Assembly (NCBI GenBank): GCA_002383165.1
Contig: DFXK01000011.1
Coordinates: forward strand, 305,251-369,250
Reading direction: 5' to 3'
Origin: Flavobacteriales bacterium UBA4110
GTDB lineage: Bacteria; Bacteroidota; Bacteroidia; Flavobacteriales; Weeksellaceae
Length of the DNA: 64,000 nucleotides
How positions within the stretch are numbered: the stretch's first letter is position 1; each line of letters opens with the position of its first letter. This document shows positions 8,389-17,314 of this stretch, piece after piece. The notes beneath the pieces are model-generated. The model had not been told where the DNA came from. It saw only the letters and a list, made by a program, of their open reading frames with translations, and did no database searches. The translations under genes were made by a program, and so were the position numbers.

Positions 8389-10366
8389 CAATTACGAAAA
8401 AAAGCGTTCCAATGCGTTGAAGTGGGGCTACCTTTTTGTTTTGGGAGCTTTCATTTTGTTTGTCATCTTTTTGGGGAGAATTATGATTCTTCAGAATACC
8501 AATGTTGAGGAATTTGAGAATAATTACATCAGTAAAAATTACCGCGAAGCCACTTTGAAAGCAGCTCGTGGAAATCTATTTGCTTCCGATGGTTCTATCT
8601 TGGCGACGACAGTGATGCGTTATGATATCTATTTGGATTTCAAATCGATGAGAGATACAATTTATTCCAATAATATTGGTGCTTTGACAGATTCTCTCAG
8701 TAAAATGTTCGATAAGCCAAGAAGTTATTTCCGAGCAAAATTAGACGCACAAAACAAGAAAAACAATCAATATTATCTTTTAGCAAAAGGTTTGGACTTC
8801 GATCAATATGATAGAATCCGAGAATTTCCGATTTTCAAAAAAGGTAAGAATAAAGGTGGCTTCATTGTAGAGAGAAATTTCCGAAGAGAATTGGCAACCA
8901 CTCAAATTGGAGCTGGAACAATCGGAGCTGATAACGGCGAATCAAAATCAGGTTTGGAAGGTGCTTTTAGCAAATTCTTAACTGGAATTGATGGAAAAAG
9001 ATTAGAGCAAAAAATAACTTCTACACAATGGAAACCAATTGATTACTGGAAAGTTCAGGAGCCTATTGACGGGCAAGATGTGTACACGACTTTGGATTTG
9101 AGAATTCAGGATATTGCACATTCTGCACTGGAAAATCAGTTAATCAAATTCGATGCAGATCACGGTTCCGTGGTTGTAATGGAAACAGGAAGTGGGAAGA
9201 TCCGAGCAATGGTCAACCTCAGAAGAACCGAGCCGGGAATGTATGTAGATGCTTACAATTATACTGTGAAAGATGCTCAGGAACCAGGTTCTACGTTCAA
9301 AACAGTTTCGCTTTTGGCGGCGATGGATGATGGATTCATCGATGAAAACACAAAAGTCAACATTGGAAACGGAATCTGGAACTATGCAGGACAAAGAATT
9401 ACCGATGGTCACGGTGGTGGAACTTATGACGTGAGCGATGTTTTGGCAAAGTCCAGCAATGTGGGCGCTGCTAAACTCATAACAGCTCATTATGCAGACA
9501 AGCCTCAGGTTTTCATAGATCATTTGAAACGTTGGAAAATGTTCGATAAAATGCAGATCGAGTTGCCAGGAATTGCGAAGCCATCCATTCAAACACCAGA
9601 GAGCAAGCGTTGGAACAAAGCGACTTTGGCTTCTTTGGCTTACGGTTACTCGTCTAGATTTCCTCTGTTGCAGCTGGTTACTTTTTATAATGGTATCGCT
9701 AATAAAGGTAAAATGGTAAAGCCTCTTTTCATTGATAAAATAATGAAAGATGGTAAAGTTCTTTATGAAGCGAAACCTGAGATTATGGTTAAGAAAATGG
9801 CTTCTGATAAAGCGATTACGATGATGACACACGCTCTAACCAAAGCAGTTGAAAAAGGAACGGCAAAAAGTATCTATACTCCGAATCTTAAAATTGCAGG
9901 AAAAACCGGAACTGCAAGATTCGAATATTGGAAAGCTGGACCAATGAAATATCAGGCGTCATTCGCGGGTTTTTATCCAGCTGATAATCCAAAATATACG
10001 TGTATCGTAGTTGTTAATCAGCCAGATACATCAAAAGGTTTTTATGGAGGGACGGTTTCTGCGCCAGTTTTTAAAGAAATTGCCGGAAAGACTTTCTTGA
10101 AAACGCCTTTGAATGTGGAAAAAGAACTTTTGGTTGAGCATAAAGTTAACCTTAATAAAATGACTGCACCAAATGTTAAAGTCAGGGTAAGAAGAGACTC
10201 GATGCCAAATTTGGTTGGGATGATTGGAAAGAATGTAATTCCTCAACTTGAAAATTTGGGTTACAGAGTAGATTACAAAGGTGTTGGGAAAATTATGGAA
10301 CAGTTTCCTGCAGAGGGAGCAACGATTGGAAAGAATCAAAAGATTTATCTGAATCTTCAAAACTAA
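8369..10366 (+). CDS. ftsI: Division-specific penicillin-binding protein 2 (FtsI-type transpeptidase) with PASTA domain
   Basis: Septal class B PBP that cross-links peptidoglycan. It has a single N-terminal membrane anchor (about residues 18-38), a pedestal/dimerisation domain, and a transpeptidase domain with all three motifs: STFK (nucleophile Ser308), SSN (362-364) and KTGT (512-515). A C-terminal PASTA domain (about 610-665, PNLVGMIGKNVIPQLENLGY) ends the protein. The 665-residue length fits the Bacteroidota versions, which are longer than E. coli FtsI. It is translationally coupled to ftsL and followed after 24 nt by murE. Confidence 0.95.
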   Translation: MIKQPNNNYEKKRSNALKWGYLFVLGAFILFVIFLGRIMILQNTNVEEFENNYISKNYREATLKAARGNLFASDGSILATTVMRYDIYLDFKSMRDTIYSNNIGALTDSLSKMFDKPRSYFRAKLDAQNKKNNQYYLLAKGLDFDQYDRIREFPIFKKGKNKGGFIVERNFRRELATTQIGAGTIGADNGESKSGLEGAFSKFLTGIDGKRLEQKITSTQWKPIDYWKVQEPIDGQDVYTTLDLRIQDIAHSALENQLIKFDADHGSVVVMETGSGKIRAMVNLRRTEPGMYVDAYNYTVKDAQEPGSTFKTVSLLAAMDDGFIDENTKVNIGNGIWNYAGQRITDGHGGGTYDVSDVLAKSSNVGAAKLITAHYADKPQVFIDHLKRWKMFDKMQIELPGIAKPSIQTPESKRWNKATLASLAYGYSSRFPLLQLVTFYNGIANKGKMVKPLFIDKIMKDGKVLYEAKPEIMVKKMASDKAITMMTHALTKAVEKGTAKSIYTPNLKIAGKTGTARFEYWKAGPMKYQASFAGFYPADNPKYTCIVVVNQPDTSKGFYGGTVSAPVFKEIAGKTFLKTPLNVEKELLVEHKVNLNKMTAPNVKVRVRRDSMPNLVGMIGKNVIPQLENLGYRVDYKGVGKIMEQFPAEGATIGKNQKIYLNLQN

Positions 10367-10390
10367 AAATTAAAGCGAAAGCTTAGATAT

Positions 10391-11860
10391 ATGATTTTAA
10401 AAGACTTATTACAAAGAATTACAGTTTTAGAAACTATCGGAACTCTTGCACTGAGCGAAGTCGAAGTTTCGGAATTGGTTTTTGACAGCAGAAAAGTTGT
10501 TGAAAATTCTTTGTATGTTGCATTGAAAGGAACGGTTTCAGACGGCCATTCTTATATCAGTCAAAGCATCGAAAAAGGTGCGAAAACTATAGTTTGTGAA
10601 GAATTGCCTTCAGAAATTAATGATGAAGTAACTTATTTGAAAGTTGAAGATTCATCGAAAACTTTAGGACATTTGGCTTCTAATTTTTACGGAAATCCTT
10701 CTGAGAAATTAAATTTAATTGGCGTTACGGGAACCAACGGAAAAACTTCTGTAACAACTTTATTATTTGATATTTTCAAAAATCTGGGATATCAATCTGC
10801 TTTGATTTCTACTGTTGAATACAGAATTGGAGACGAAATTATTCCTTCAACGCACACAACGCCAGATGTGATTCGATTGAATCAAATGTTAGCAAAAGCA
10901 GTCGAAATAGGTTGCGAATATGCTTTTATGGAAGTAAGTTCTCACGGCATTTCTCAAGACAGAATTGAAGGTTTACATTTCAAAATTGCTGGTTTTACGA
11001 ATATCACACACGACCATTTGGATTATCACAAGACGTTCCAAAATTATATCTACGCTAAAAAAAGATTCTTCGACGAGTTAGAAGATTCTGCAGTTGCAAT
11101 TACGAATGCCGATGATAAAAACGGATTGGTAATGTTGCAAAATACTAAAGCGAAAAAGAAAACTTTTGCTTTGAAAACAATGGCAGATTTCCACGGAAAA
11201 GTTTTGGAAGTGGATTTCAACGGAATGTTACTGAATTTCAATAACAAAGAATTCTGGACGACATTGACCGGAAAATTCAATGCTTACAATTTACTTTTGG
11301 CTTACGGAATTGCGCTTGAGTTAGGAATGGATGAAACGGAAGTTCTTCAGGCGATTTCTGTGCTTCACAGAGTTAATGGAAGATTCGAAACGATAAAATC
11401 CGACAGCGGAATTTTCTTCGTAGTTGATTATTCTCACACGCCGGATGCATTAGAAAATGTGTTGGATAGCATCAACGAAATCAGAACTAAAAATGAAAGG
11501 TTGATTTGTGTTTTCGGGTGCGGAGGTGACAGAGATAAAACCAAACGTCCGGAAATGGGCGACATCGCTACCAAAAAATCGACTTTGGCAATCATCACTT
11601 CTGACAATCCAAGAACTGAAGAACCAACTCAGATTATCAAAGAAATAGAAGCAGGAGTTCAACCACAGAATTTCAGCAAATACACTTCGATTCCAGACAG
11701 AAGAGAAGCGATAAAAATGGCAATCAAATTTGCTGAACCGAAAGATATTGTTTTGGTAGCCGGAAAAGGTCACGAAACGTATCAGGAAATTAATGGTGTG
11801 AAACATCATTTTGATGACAAAGAAACGATTAGGGAATTATTACAATTAATGGGAAAGTAA
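10391..11860 (+). CDS. murE: UDP-N-acetylmuramoyl-L-alanyl-D-glutamate--2,6-diaminopimelate ligase
   Basis: Cytosolic Mur ligase that adds the third stem-peptide residue to UDP-MurNAc-L-Ala-D-Glu with ATP. The P-loop GVTGTNGKTS and the later VVDYSHTPDAL block are present. The substrate-selecting motif is DNPR at residues 405-408, which in this family indicates meso-diaminopimelate rather than lysine. It is 489 residues long, full length. The downstream gap to mraY, normally short, here carries a four-helix-bundle gene between inverted repeats. Confidence 0.96.
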   Translation: MILKDLLQRITVLETIGTLALSEVEVSELVFDSRKVVENSLYVALKGTVSDGHSYISQSIEKGAKTIVCEELPSEINDEVTYLKVEDSSKTLGHLASNFYGNPSEKLNLIGVTGTNGKTSVTTLLFDIFKNLGYQSALISTVEYRIGDEIIPSTHTTPDVIRLNQMLAKAVEIGCEYAFMEVSSHGISQDRIEGLHFKIAGFTNITHDHLDYHKTFQNYIYAKKRFFDELEDSAVAITNADDKNGLVMLQNTKAKKKTFALKTMADFHGKVLEVDFNGMLLNFNNKEFWTTLTGKFNAYNLLLAYGIALELGMDETEVLQAISVLHRVNGRFETIKSDSGIFFVVDYSHTPDALENVLDSINEIRTKNERLICVFGCGGDRDKTKRPEMGDIATKKSTLAIITSDNPRTEEPTQIIKEIEAGVQPQNFSKYTSIPDRREAIKMAIKFAEPKDIVLVAGKGHETYQEINGVKHHFDDKETIRELLQLMGK

Positions 11861-11868
11861 TTATAGAT

Positions 11869-11892
11869 GATAATTGATAAATGATAATCGAT
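11869..11892. repeat. Left inverted-repeat arm of the four-helix-bundle cassette
   Basis: This 24-nt arm is complementary at 22 of 24 positions to 12250-12273. It begins 8 nt after the murE stop and ends on the second base of the start codon of the enclosed gene, so a stem formed in the mRNA would include the start codon. Confidence 0.75.
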
Positions 11893-12250
11893 GGATTTCA
11901 ACAACATTTTTGCAAATAGAACCAAAAAATTAGCAGTATCAATTATTAATGAATTATCGGATTTGCCTTATTCAGATAAGGTTTCGGTAATTAGAAAACA
12001 AATATTTAGGTCTTCAAGTTCAATTGCCGCTAATTATAGAGCAATGTGCAGGGCTAGGTCTAATAAAGAAAAATATGCAAAATTATGTATCGTAGTCGAA
12101 GAGGCTGATGAAACTGTATTTTGGTTAGAAATTATTGAAGAAATTAAAATGACAAATAATATAGATTTAATTAAAAATCTGAAGAACGAAGCAGAAGAAA
12201 TTCTGAAGGTAACATCAAGTTACAAGAAAAAAATTGGAGCGGATTTATAA
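11891..12250 (+). CDS. Four-helix-bundle protein (23S rRNA intervening-sequence protein family)
   Basis: The 119-residue helical protein matches the four-helix-bundle/S23 family. It has KLAVSIINELSDLPYSDKVSVIRKQIFRSS-type helices, the central SIAANYRAM(C/R)ARS block, and EKYAKLCIVVEEADETVFWLEII. Founding members are encoded within 23S rRNA intervening sequences of Leptospira and Coxiella. Stand-alone copies are scattered in many genomes; the molecular function is unknown. This copy is an unusual insertion in the dcw operon between murE and mraY. The ORF is exactly bounded by a 22/24 inverted repeat that touches its start and stop codons. I see no good ribosome-binding site; the start codon lies within the repeat arm. 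Confidence 0.88.
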   Translation: MDFNNIFANRTKKLAVSIINELSDLPYSDKVSVIRKQIFRSSSSIAANYRAMCRARSNKEKYAKLCIVVEEADETVFWLEIIEEIKMTNNIDLIKNLKNEAEEILKVTSSYKKKIGADL

Positions 12251-12273
12251 TCAATTATCATTTATCAACTATC
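12250..12273. repeat. Right inverted-repeat arm of the four-helix-bundle cassette
   Basis: Inverted partner of 11869-11892. It begins on the last base of the stop codon of the enclosed gene and ends 4 nt before the mraY start, so a folded stem would also lie against the mraY initiation region. Confidence 0.75.
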
Positions 12274-12277
12274 ACTT

Positions 12278-13519
12278 ATGTTATACTATCTCTACGAATA
12301 TTTAACTGCTCACGGAATCCACGTTCCGGGAATGAACTTGTTCAAATACATTTCGTTCCGCGCGGCGATGGCAGTTTTGTTTTCGCTGATTATTGCGATG
12401 GCTTACGGAAAAAGAATCATCAATTTCCTGAGAAGAAGACAAATGGGAGAATTGGTGAGAGACCTTGGTCTGGAAGGACAAAAACAGAAAGAAGGAACGC
12501 CGACAATGGGAGGTTTGATTATCATTTTGGCAACCATTATTCCGGTTTTGTTGTTTACCAGAATTACCAATGTTTATATCGTCCTTTTAATCATTTCGGT
12601 TTTGTGGATGGGAGCAATTGGATTTTTGGACGATTATCTCAAAAAAGTTAAGAAAAATAAAGACGGATTAAGTGGAAAATTCAAAGTAATTGGGCAGGTT
12701 GGTTTAGGCTTAATTGTCGGAGTTACAATGTATTTTCACCCTGATGTTGAGGTTAAGAGAAAATATGCCGATGCAACGGTTATTAATAGAAATAATGTAG
12801 AACAGAACTTTATGCCGGACGAGAAAATTCCGGTTTCTACAGTTCCTTTTACTAAAAATAATGAGTTCGATTACAGTGGGATTTTATTCTGGATGGATGA
12901 TACAAAAGCGCACGAATGGGCTTGGATTGTTTTCATTCCAATTGTAATTTTCATTGTAACAGCAGTTTCCAACGGCGCAAATATCACGGATGGAATTGAT
13001 GGATTAGCTGCAGGGACAAGTACAGTGATTCTATTGACTTTAGCATTTTTCGCCTACGTTTCCGGAAATATGATTTTCGCAGACTATCTGAATATTATGT
13101 TTCTTCCGCATATGGGCGAGACGACGATTTTTGCGCTTGCATTGGTTGGAGCAGTTATAGGATTTTTCTGGTACAATACCTATCCGGCGCAGATTTTTAT
13201 GGGAGACACGGGAAGTTTAATGTTAGGAGGTATAATAGCCGTTTTAGCAATCATTCTAAGGAAAGAATTATTAATTCCTGTTTTATGCGGCGTGTTCCTT
13301 ATCGAAAATCTTTCAGTGATTCTTCAGGTAATGGTTTTCAAATACAGAAAGAAAAAATATGGGCTGGAATATGCTCAAAACAATAGATTATTCAAAATGT
13401 CTCCACTGCATCATCATTATCAGAAAGAAGGATTTCACGAGAGCAAAATTGTGAACCGAATGATAATTATTGGTGTAATGCTGGCGATTATTTGCTTAAT
13501 CACTTTAAAAACTAGATAA
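12278..13519 (+). CDS. mraY: Phospho-N-acetylmuramoyl-pentapeptide transferase
   Basis: Integral membrane enzyme that moves phospho-MurNAc-pentapeptide from UDP to undecaprenyl phosphate, forming lipid I. Hallmarks are visible: GTPTMGGLIII, the first Asp pair in GFLDDYLKK, NITDGIDGLAAGTS, and FMGDTGSLMLGG, plus about ten hydrophobic segments and the histidine-rich SPLHHHYQKEG near the C-terminus. The 413-residue length exceeds the roughly 360 of E. coli because of an inserted loop (about residues 150-215, from HPDVEVKRKY to DYSGILFWMDD), which is usual in Bacteroidota. The ATG lies 4 nt after the repeat arm of the inserted cassette. Confidence 0.96.
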   Translation: MLYYLYEYLTAHGIHVPGMNLFKYISFRAAMAVLFSLIIAMAYGKRIINFLRRRQMGELVRDLGLEGQKQKEGTPTMGGLIIILATIIPVLLFTRITNVYIVLLIISVLWMGAIGFLDDYLKKVKKNKDGLSGKFKVIGQVGLGLIVGVTMYFHPDVEVKRKYADATVINRNNVEQNFMPDEKIPVSTVPFTKNNEFDYSGILFWMDDTKAHEWAWIVFIPIVIFIVTAVSNGANITDGIDGLAAGTSTVILLTLAFFAYVSGNMIFADYLNIMFLPHMGETTIFALALVGAVIGFFWYNTYPAQIFMGDTGSLMLGGIIAVLAIILRKELLIPVLCGVFLIENLSVILQVMVFKYRKKKYGLEYAQNNRLFKMSPLHHHYQKEGFHESKIVNRMIIIGVMLAIICLITLKTR

Positions 13520-13535
13520 AAACTAATAACCACAA

Positions 13536-14879
13536 ATGAGAGTAGTAATACTTGGAGGAGGCGAAAGCGGCGTTGGTGCTGCGTATCTGGCAAAAGCCAA
13601 AGGCTTTGATGTCTTTCTTTCGGATATGGGAACTATCCGTGAGAATTACAAAAAAGAATTGGACGAGCTTGGGATTGACTATGAAGACGGAACACATTCT
13701 GAAGAAAAAATTCTGAATGCTGATTGGGTCATCAAAAGCCCAGGAATTCCGAAGAAAGCAGAAATGATTCAGAAGATTCAGGAAAGAGGAATCAGATTGT
13801 CTTCTGAGATTGAATTTGCTTCGGAATTTACCAATGCAAAAATTATTGCGATTACAGGAAGTAATGGAAAAACGACGACAACGTCTTTGATTTATTACAT
13901 CTTGAAAGAAGACGGTTTCAATGTTGGATTGGGCGGAAACATCGGAAAGAGTTTTGCAAAACAAGTTGCGGAAGAAAATTTTGATTATTATGTATTGGAA
14001 GTGAGTAGTTTCCAGTTGGACAATATTCAGAACTTTAGACCATATATTTCATTGCTATTGAATTTATCCAAGGACCATCTTGACCAGTACAATTACAATT
14101 ATGAAGAATATGCTTTGGCTAAGTTCAGAATTGCTGAAAATCAGGATGCTAACAATTTTTTCATCTACAACAAAGATGACGAAATGAGCAAATCGATTCT
14201 TGAAAAATTGGATTTGAAAGTAACTAAAGTTCCATTCTCATTAGATGAAAAATTAGAAAAAGGTGCTTTCTCGATAGATGAGAATTTTGTAGTCAATATC
14301 AATGAAGGATTCACGATGAAGATTGACGAATTATCATTGGTTGGAAAACATAATGTAGCGAACAGCTTAGCGGCGAGTATTGCAGGAAAGTTATTGGAAA
14401 TCAGTAATGAAAGTATTAGACATTCATTAATGACATTCCAAGCGGTTGAACACAGATTGGAACCTGTGGCTGAAATCCACGGAGTGAAATTCATCAACGA
14501 TAGCAAAGCTACAAATGTGAATGCGACATATTTCGCTTTAGAAAGTATGAAACAACCGGTTGTTTGGATTGTTGGCGGAAAAGACAAAGGAAACGATTAT
14601 ACAGAAATCGAGGAATTAGTTAAGAAAAAAGTAAAAGCGATTGTTTGTTTAGGCGTTGATAATCATAAGATTATTGACTTCTTTAAAGATAAGAAAACCC
14701 AGATTTATGATACTTCGAGTATGCAAAAAGCAGTAGAAGTTTCTAAATCGATTGCAGAAAAAGGAGACGTTGTTTTGTTGTCACCTTGTTGTGCAAGTTT
14801 TGATTTATTCAATGGTTATGAAGACCGTGGTAATCAATTCAAAAAAGAAGTACTAAACGAGTTAATAATTAACAATTAA
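13536..14879 (+). CDS. murD: UDP-N-acetylmuramoylalanine--D-glutamate ligase
   Basis: Adds D-glutamate to UDP-MurNAc-L-Ala using ATP. The N-terminal Rossmann-like segment has ILGGGESGVGAAYLAK, the ATP loop is GSNGKTTTTS (about residue 109), and EVSSFQLD, LNLSKDHLDQY, NDSKATN and LLSPCCASFDLF are in family order. It is 447 residues long. It is 16 nt downstream of mraY, and an AT-rich palindromic spacer separates it from ftsW. Confidence 0.96.
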   Translation: MRVVILGGGESGVGAAYLAKAKGFDVFLSDMGTIRENYKKELDELGIDYEDGTHSEEKILNADWVIKSPGIPKKAEMIQKIQERGIRLSSEIEFASEFTNAKIIAITGSNGKTTTTSLIYYILKEDGFNVGLGGNIGKSFAKQVAEENFDYYVLEVSSFQLDNIQNFRPYISLLLNLSKDHLDQYNYNYEEYALAKFRIAENQDANNFFIYNKDDEMSKSILEKLDLKVTKVPFSLDEKLEKGAFSIDENFVVNINEGFTMKIDELSLVGKHNVANSLAASIAGKLLEISNESIRHSLMTFQAVEHRLEPVAEIHGVKFINDSKATNVNATYFALESMKQPVVWIVGGKDKGNDYTEIEELVKKKVKAIVCLGVDNHKIIDFFKDKKTQIYDTSSMQKAVEVSKSIAEKGDVVLLSPCCASFDLFNGYEDRGNQFKKEVLNELIINN

Positions 14880-14923
14880 TAATTAAGAATGTTCATTATT
14901 CATTTTTAATTATTCATTATAAG
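14866..14923. repeat. AT-rich palindromic spacer between murD and ftsW
   Basis: Runs of TTAATAATTAA-type units on the left face ATTCATTTTTAATTATTCATT on the right as imperfect inverted arms. The left arm overlaps the last codons of murD (NN stop), so this repeat forms the murD C-terminus. A similar spacer lies upstream of recN at 31610. Confidence 0.5.
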
Positions 14924-16159
14924 ATGGAAAACCAAACTACAGAAAACAAATTCGAATTGCTGAAAGGAGACAAGGTTCTTTGGTCTGTTATCATTTTGAT
15001 ATCCTTCCTTTCAGTGTTTCCGGTTTATTCTGCAAGCTCGAATCTGGAATATATTGTGAATAACGGGACGACAACTGGTCACGTTATCAAGCATATTTTC
15101 TTCGTTTTTTTAGGGTTGGGAATTATGCGTTTTGTAGGAACTATTAAATACGAATACATCGGGAAACTGAGTTCCATTTTGCTTTTGTTCACGATTGGAT
15201 TATTGTTGATTACAACATTCACAGGTCAAAAAATTGAAGGCGCAAGTGCTTCGCGTTGGTTGAAAATTCCAGGAACACCGATCTCCTTTCAGCCGTCGTC
15301 ATTCGCTTATTTGATGCTGATTATTTATCTGTGCAGATATTTAACCAAAAAAATCAAAAGAGAAAGACTTCCTCTGGAGAATATCATTTACATATTCGGA
15401 CCAATTCTGATTGTTTTCGGATTGGTTGCAAAAGACAATGGTTCAACTGCTTTGATGATTATGATGGTTTCGATTATCATCTTGATTATTGGTCAATTGG
15501 CTTGGCAATATGTGGCGGGATTTATCTCGCTTTCAGTAGTTTTCATTGTAATGTTTTTAGTGATTGCACTCAATACAAATCTACTTGGAGGAAACCGTGT
15601 TCACACTTGGATGAGCCGTATAGAAACCTTCTCAAACTCGAAGAAAACAGCCGATGTTGAAGATGAAAGTCTGAAGGCAAAAAACTATCAGGTAATGCAG
15701 GCAAAAGCGGCCATTGTTCACGGTGGATTTAACGGAATTGGACCGGGGAAAAGTGCTTTGAAGCAGACATTACCACAATCAGTTTCGGATTTTATTTTCG
15801 CAATTATCGTGGAAGAATATGGCTGGATTGGCGCGTTTGTTTTGATTAGCCTTTATATGATAATGATTATCCGGATTGTTATGATAGCCAGTAAAATGCC
15901 CGCATTTTTTGGGTCGTTGTTGGTGCTTGCAATTGGATTAATGATATTCATTCAATTATCAGTAAATATTGCCGTTGCCGTGAATCTAATTCCGGTTACA
16001 GGTCAGCCTTTACCATTGATAAGTTACGGAGGTACATCGATGTTGGTAACTTATATTCAGTTAGGAATCATCCTCAATGTAAGTTCCAGAATTCAGGTGT
16101 TTGATGAAGAAGGGTTGGGCAAAAGACAAAGTATTGAAGAAATAAATGATATTGCGTAA
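14924..16159 (+). CDS. ftsW: Lipid II polymerase FtsW (SEDS family)
   Basis: SEDS glycosyltransferase that polymerises septal peptidoglycan together with the PBP2 encoded upstream. About ten membrane segments are visible, with the catalytic-region KDNGSTALMIMM and the family signature PVTGQPLPLISYGGTSML near the C-terminus. It is 411 residues long. Its place between murD and murG in a dcw cluster marks it as FtsW rather than RodA. Its stop codon is immediately followed by the murG ATG with no gap. Confidence 0.94.
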   Translation: MENQTTENKFELLKGDKVLWSVIILISFLSVFPVYSASSNLEYIVNNGTTTGHVIKHIFFVFLGLGIMRFVGTIKYEYIGKLSSILLLFTIGLLLITTFTGQKIEGASASRWLKIPGTPISFQPSSFAYLMLIIYLCRYLTKKIKRERLPLENIIYIFGPILIVFGLVAKDNGSTALMIMMVSIIILIIGQLAWQYVAGFISLSVVFIVMFLVIALNTNLLGGNRVHTWMSRIETFSNSKKTADVEDESLKAKNYQVMQAKAAIVHGGFNGIGPGKSALKQTLPQSVSDFIFAIIVEEYGWIGAFVLISLYMIMIIRIVMIASKMPAFFGSLLVLAIGLMIFIQLSVNIAVAVNLIPVTGQPLPLISYGGTSMLVTYIQLGIILNVSSRIQVFDEEGLGKRQSIEEINDIA

Positions 16160-17314
16160 ATGAGCAAAAAACTAAAAATATTAATGAGTGGCGGCGGGAC
16201 TGGAGGACACATCTTTCCTGCAGTTGCGATTGCTCAGGAAATCCAAAAGAGATTTCCCGATGCAGAGTTTTTGTTCATTGGTGCGAACGGAAAAATGGAA
16301 ATGGAGAAGGTGCCTCAATCCGGATTCAAAATAGAGGGATTGAATATCGCCGGATTTGACAGAGGTAATCTTTTGAAAAATATCGGACTTCCATTCAAAA
16401 TCATTTCCAGCTTGATGAAAGCAAAGAAAATCATCAAAGATTTCAAACCGGATTTTGCGGTTGGAACAGGTGGTTTTGCGAGCGGTCCGGCTTTATATAT
16501 TGCTGCGAAAATGGGAATTCCGACTTTTATTCAGGAGCAGAATTCTTTGCCGGGAAAAACCAATGTTTTCAATGCGAAAAAAGCAAAAGCAGTTTTCACG
16601 GCATATCCGGATATGGAGAAATTTTTCCACGGAACGAAAACTTATTTCTTAGGAAATCCAATTCGTCAGAATATCATTACGGATTTGATTGATAAAGATT
16701 TAGCGAAAGAAAAATTAGGCTTAGATAAAAATAAATTAACGATTCTTTCAGTTGGCGGTTCTCTTGGTTCCAGAACTTTGAACAACGGCTGGAAAGATAA
16801 TTTTGATAAACTTAAAGAGAAAGATTACCAATTAATTTGGCAGACTGGAAAAACGGATTTTGAAAATATTTTGTCAGAAGTCGGAAGTCGGAAGTCGGAA
16901 GATGAAAATATTACGTTAGAAGGGAAAACTTCGGACATCGGACATCGGACATCTGTCCAAATCAAAGAATTCATTTCAGATATGGCTTTAGCTTATTCAG
17001 CAGCGGATGTAATAGTTTCCAGAGCTGGTGCAATTGCTATTTCAGAATTGGCTGTTGCGAAGAAGCCTGTTTTGCTGGTTCCGTTTCCATTTGCTGCGGA
17101 AGACCATCAAACCAAAAATGCTTTGACTTTGGTTGAGAAAAATGCAGCTAGATTGGTCAAAGATTCTGAGATGAAAGACAAATTCTGGAACACACTTTCA
17201 GAAATCTGTGAGAACGAAAATCTTAGAAAAGAAATGTCAACTAATCTGGAATTTTTCGCAAAGCCAAAAGCGGCGGAAGGGATTGTGGATGAGATTTTTA
17301 AAGTGGTAGTTTAA
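16160..17314 (+). CDS. murG: MurG transferase carrying a repeat-encoded insertion
   Basis: GT28 enzyme that adds GlcNAc to lipid I, making lipid II on the inner face of the membrane. GGGTGGHIFPA is at the N-terminus; VGTGGFASGPAL, EQNSLPGKTN, SVGGSLGSRTLN and VSRAGAIAISELA follow in order. The protein is 384 residues, longer than the usual 355-365. Residues about 238-266 (starting SEVGSRKSED) are encoded by two arrays of 7-nt tandem repeats forming imperfect inverted arms (16873-16894 and 16936-16957). The same repeat family occurs in the intergenic gap at 44388. Flanking family blocks are intact and in frame, so the enzyme is probably active. Confidence 0.94.
   Translation: MSKKLKILMSGGGTGGHIFPAVAIAQEIQKRFPDAEFLFIGANGKMEMEKVPQSGFKIEGLNIAGFDRGNLLKNIGLPFKIISSLMKAKKIIKDFKPDFAVGTGGFASGPALYIAAKMGIPTFIQEQNSLPGKTNVFNAKKAKAVFTAYPDMEKFFHGTKTYFLGNPIRQNIITDLIDKDLAKEKLGLDKNKLTILSVGGSLGSRTLNNGWKDNFDKLKEKDYQLIWQTGKTDFENILSEVGSRKSEDENITLEGKTSDIGHRTSVQIKEFISDMALAYSAADVIVSRAGAIAISELAVAKKPVLLVPFPFAAEDHQTKNALTLVEKNAARLVKDSEMKDKFWNTLSEICENENLRKEMSTNLEFFAKPKAAEGIVDEIFKVVV
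16873..16957. repeat. Palindromic repeat (GTCGGAA/TCGGACA family) inside murG
   Basis: Three AAGTCGG units of period 7 on the left and three TCGGACA units of period 7 on the right. The outer arms 16873-16894 and 16936-16957 are complementary at about 16 of 22 positions. The related intergenic element at 44388-44487 has the same GTCAGAAG and CATCGGACTTCGGAC pieces. The frame is kept through it. Confidence 0.7.

Noticed and set aside
16873..16957. Tandem 7-nt units as a possible CRISPR or simple microsatellite
   Set aside because: Units are too short and lack unique spacers; inverted arrangement and a second intergenic copy point to a palindromic repeat family.
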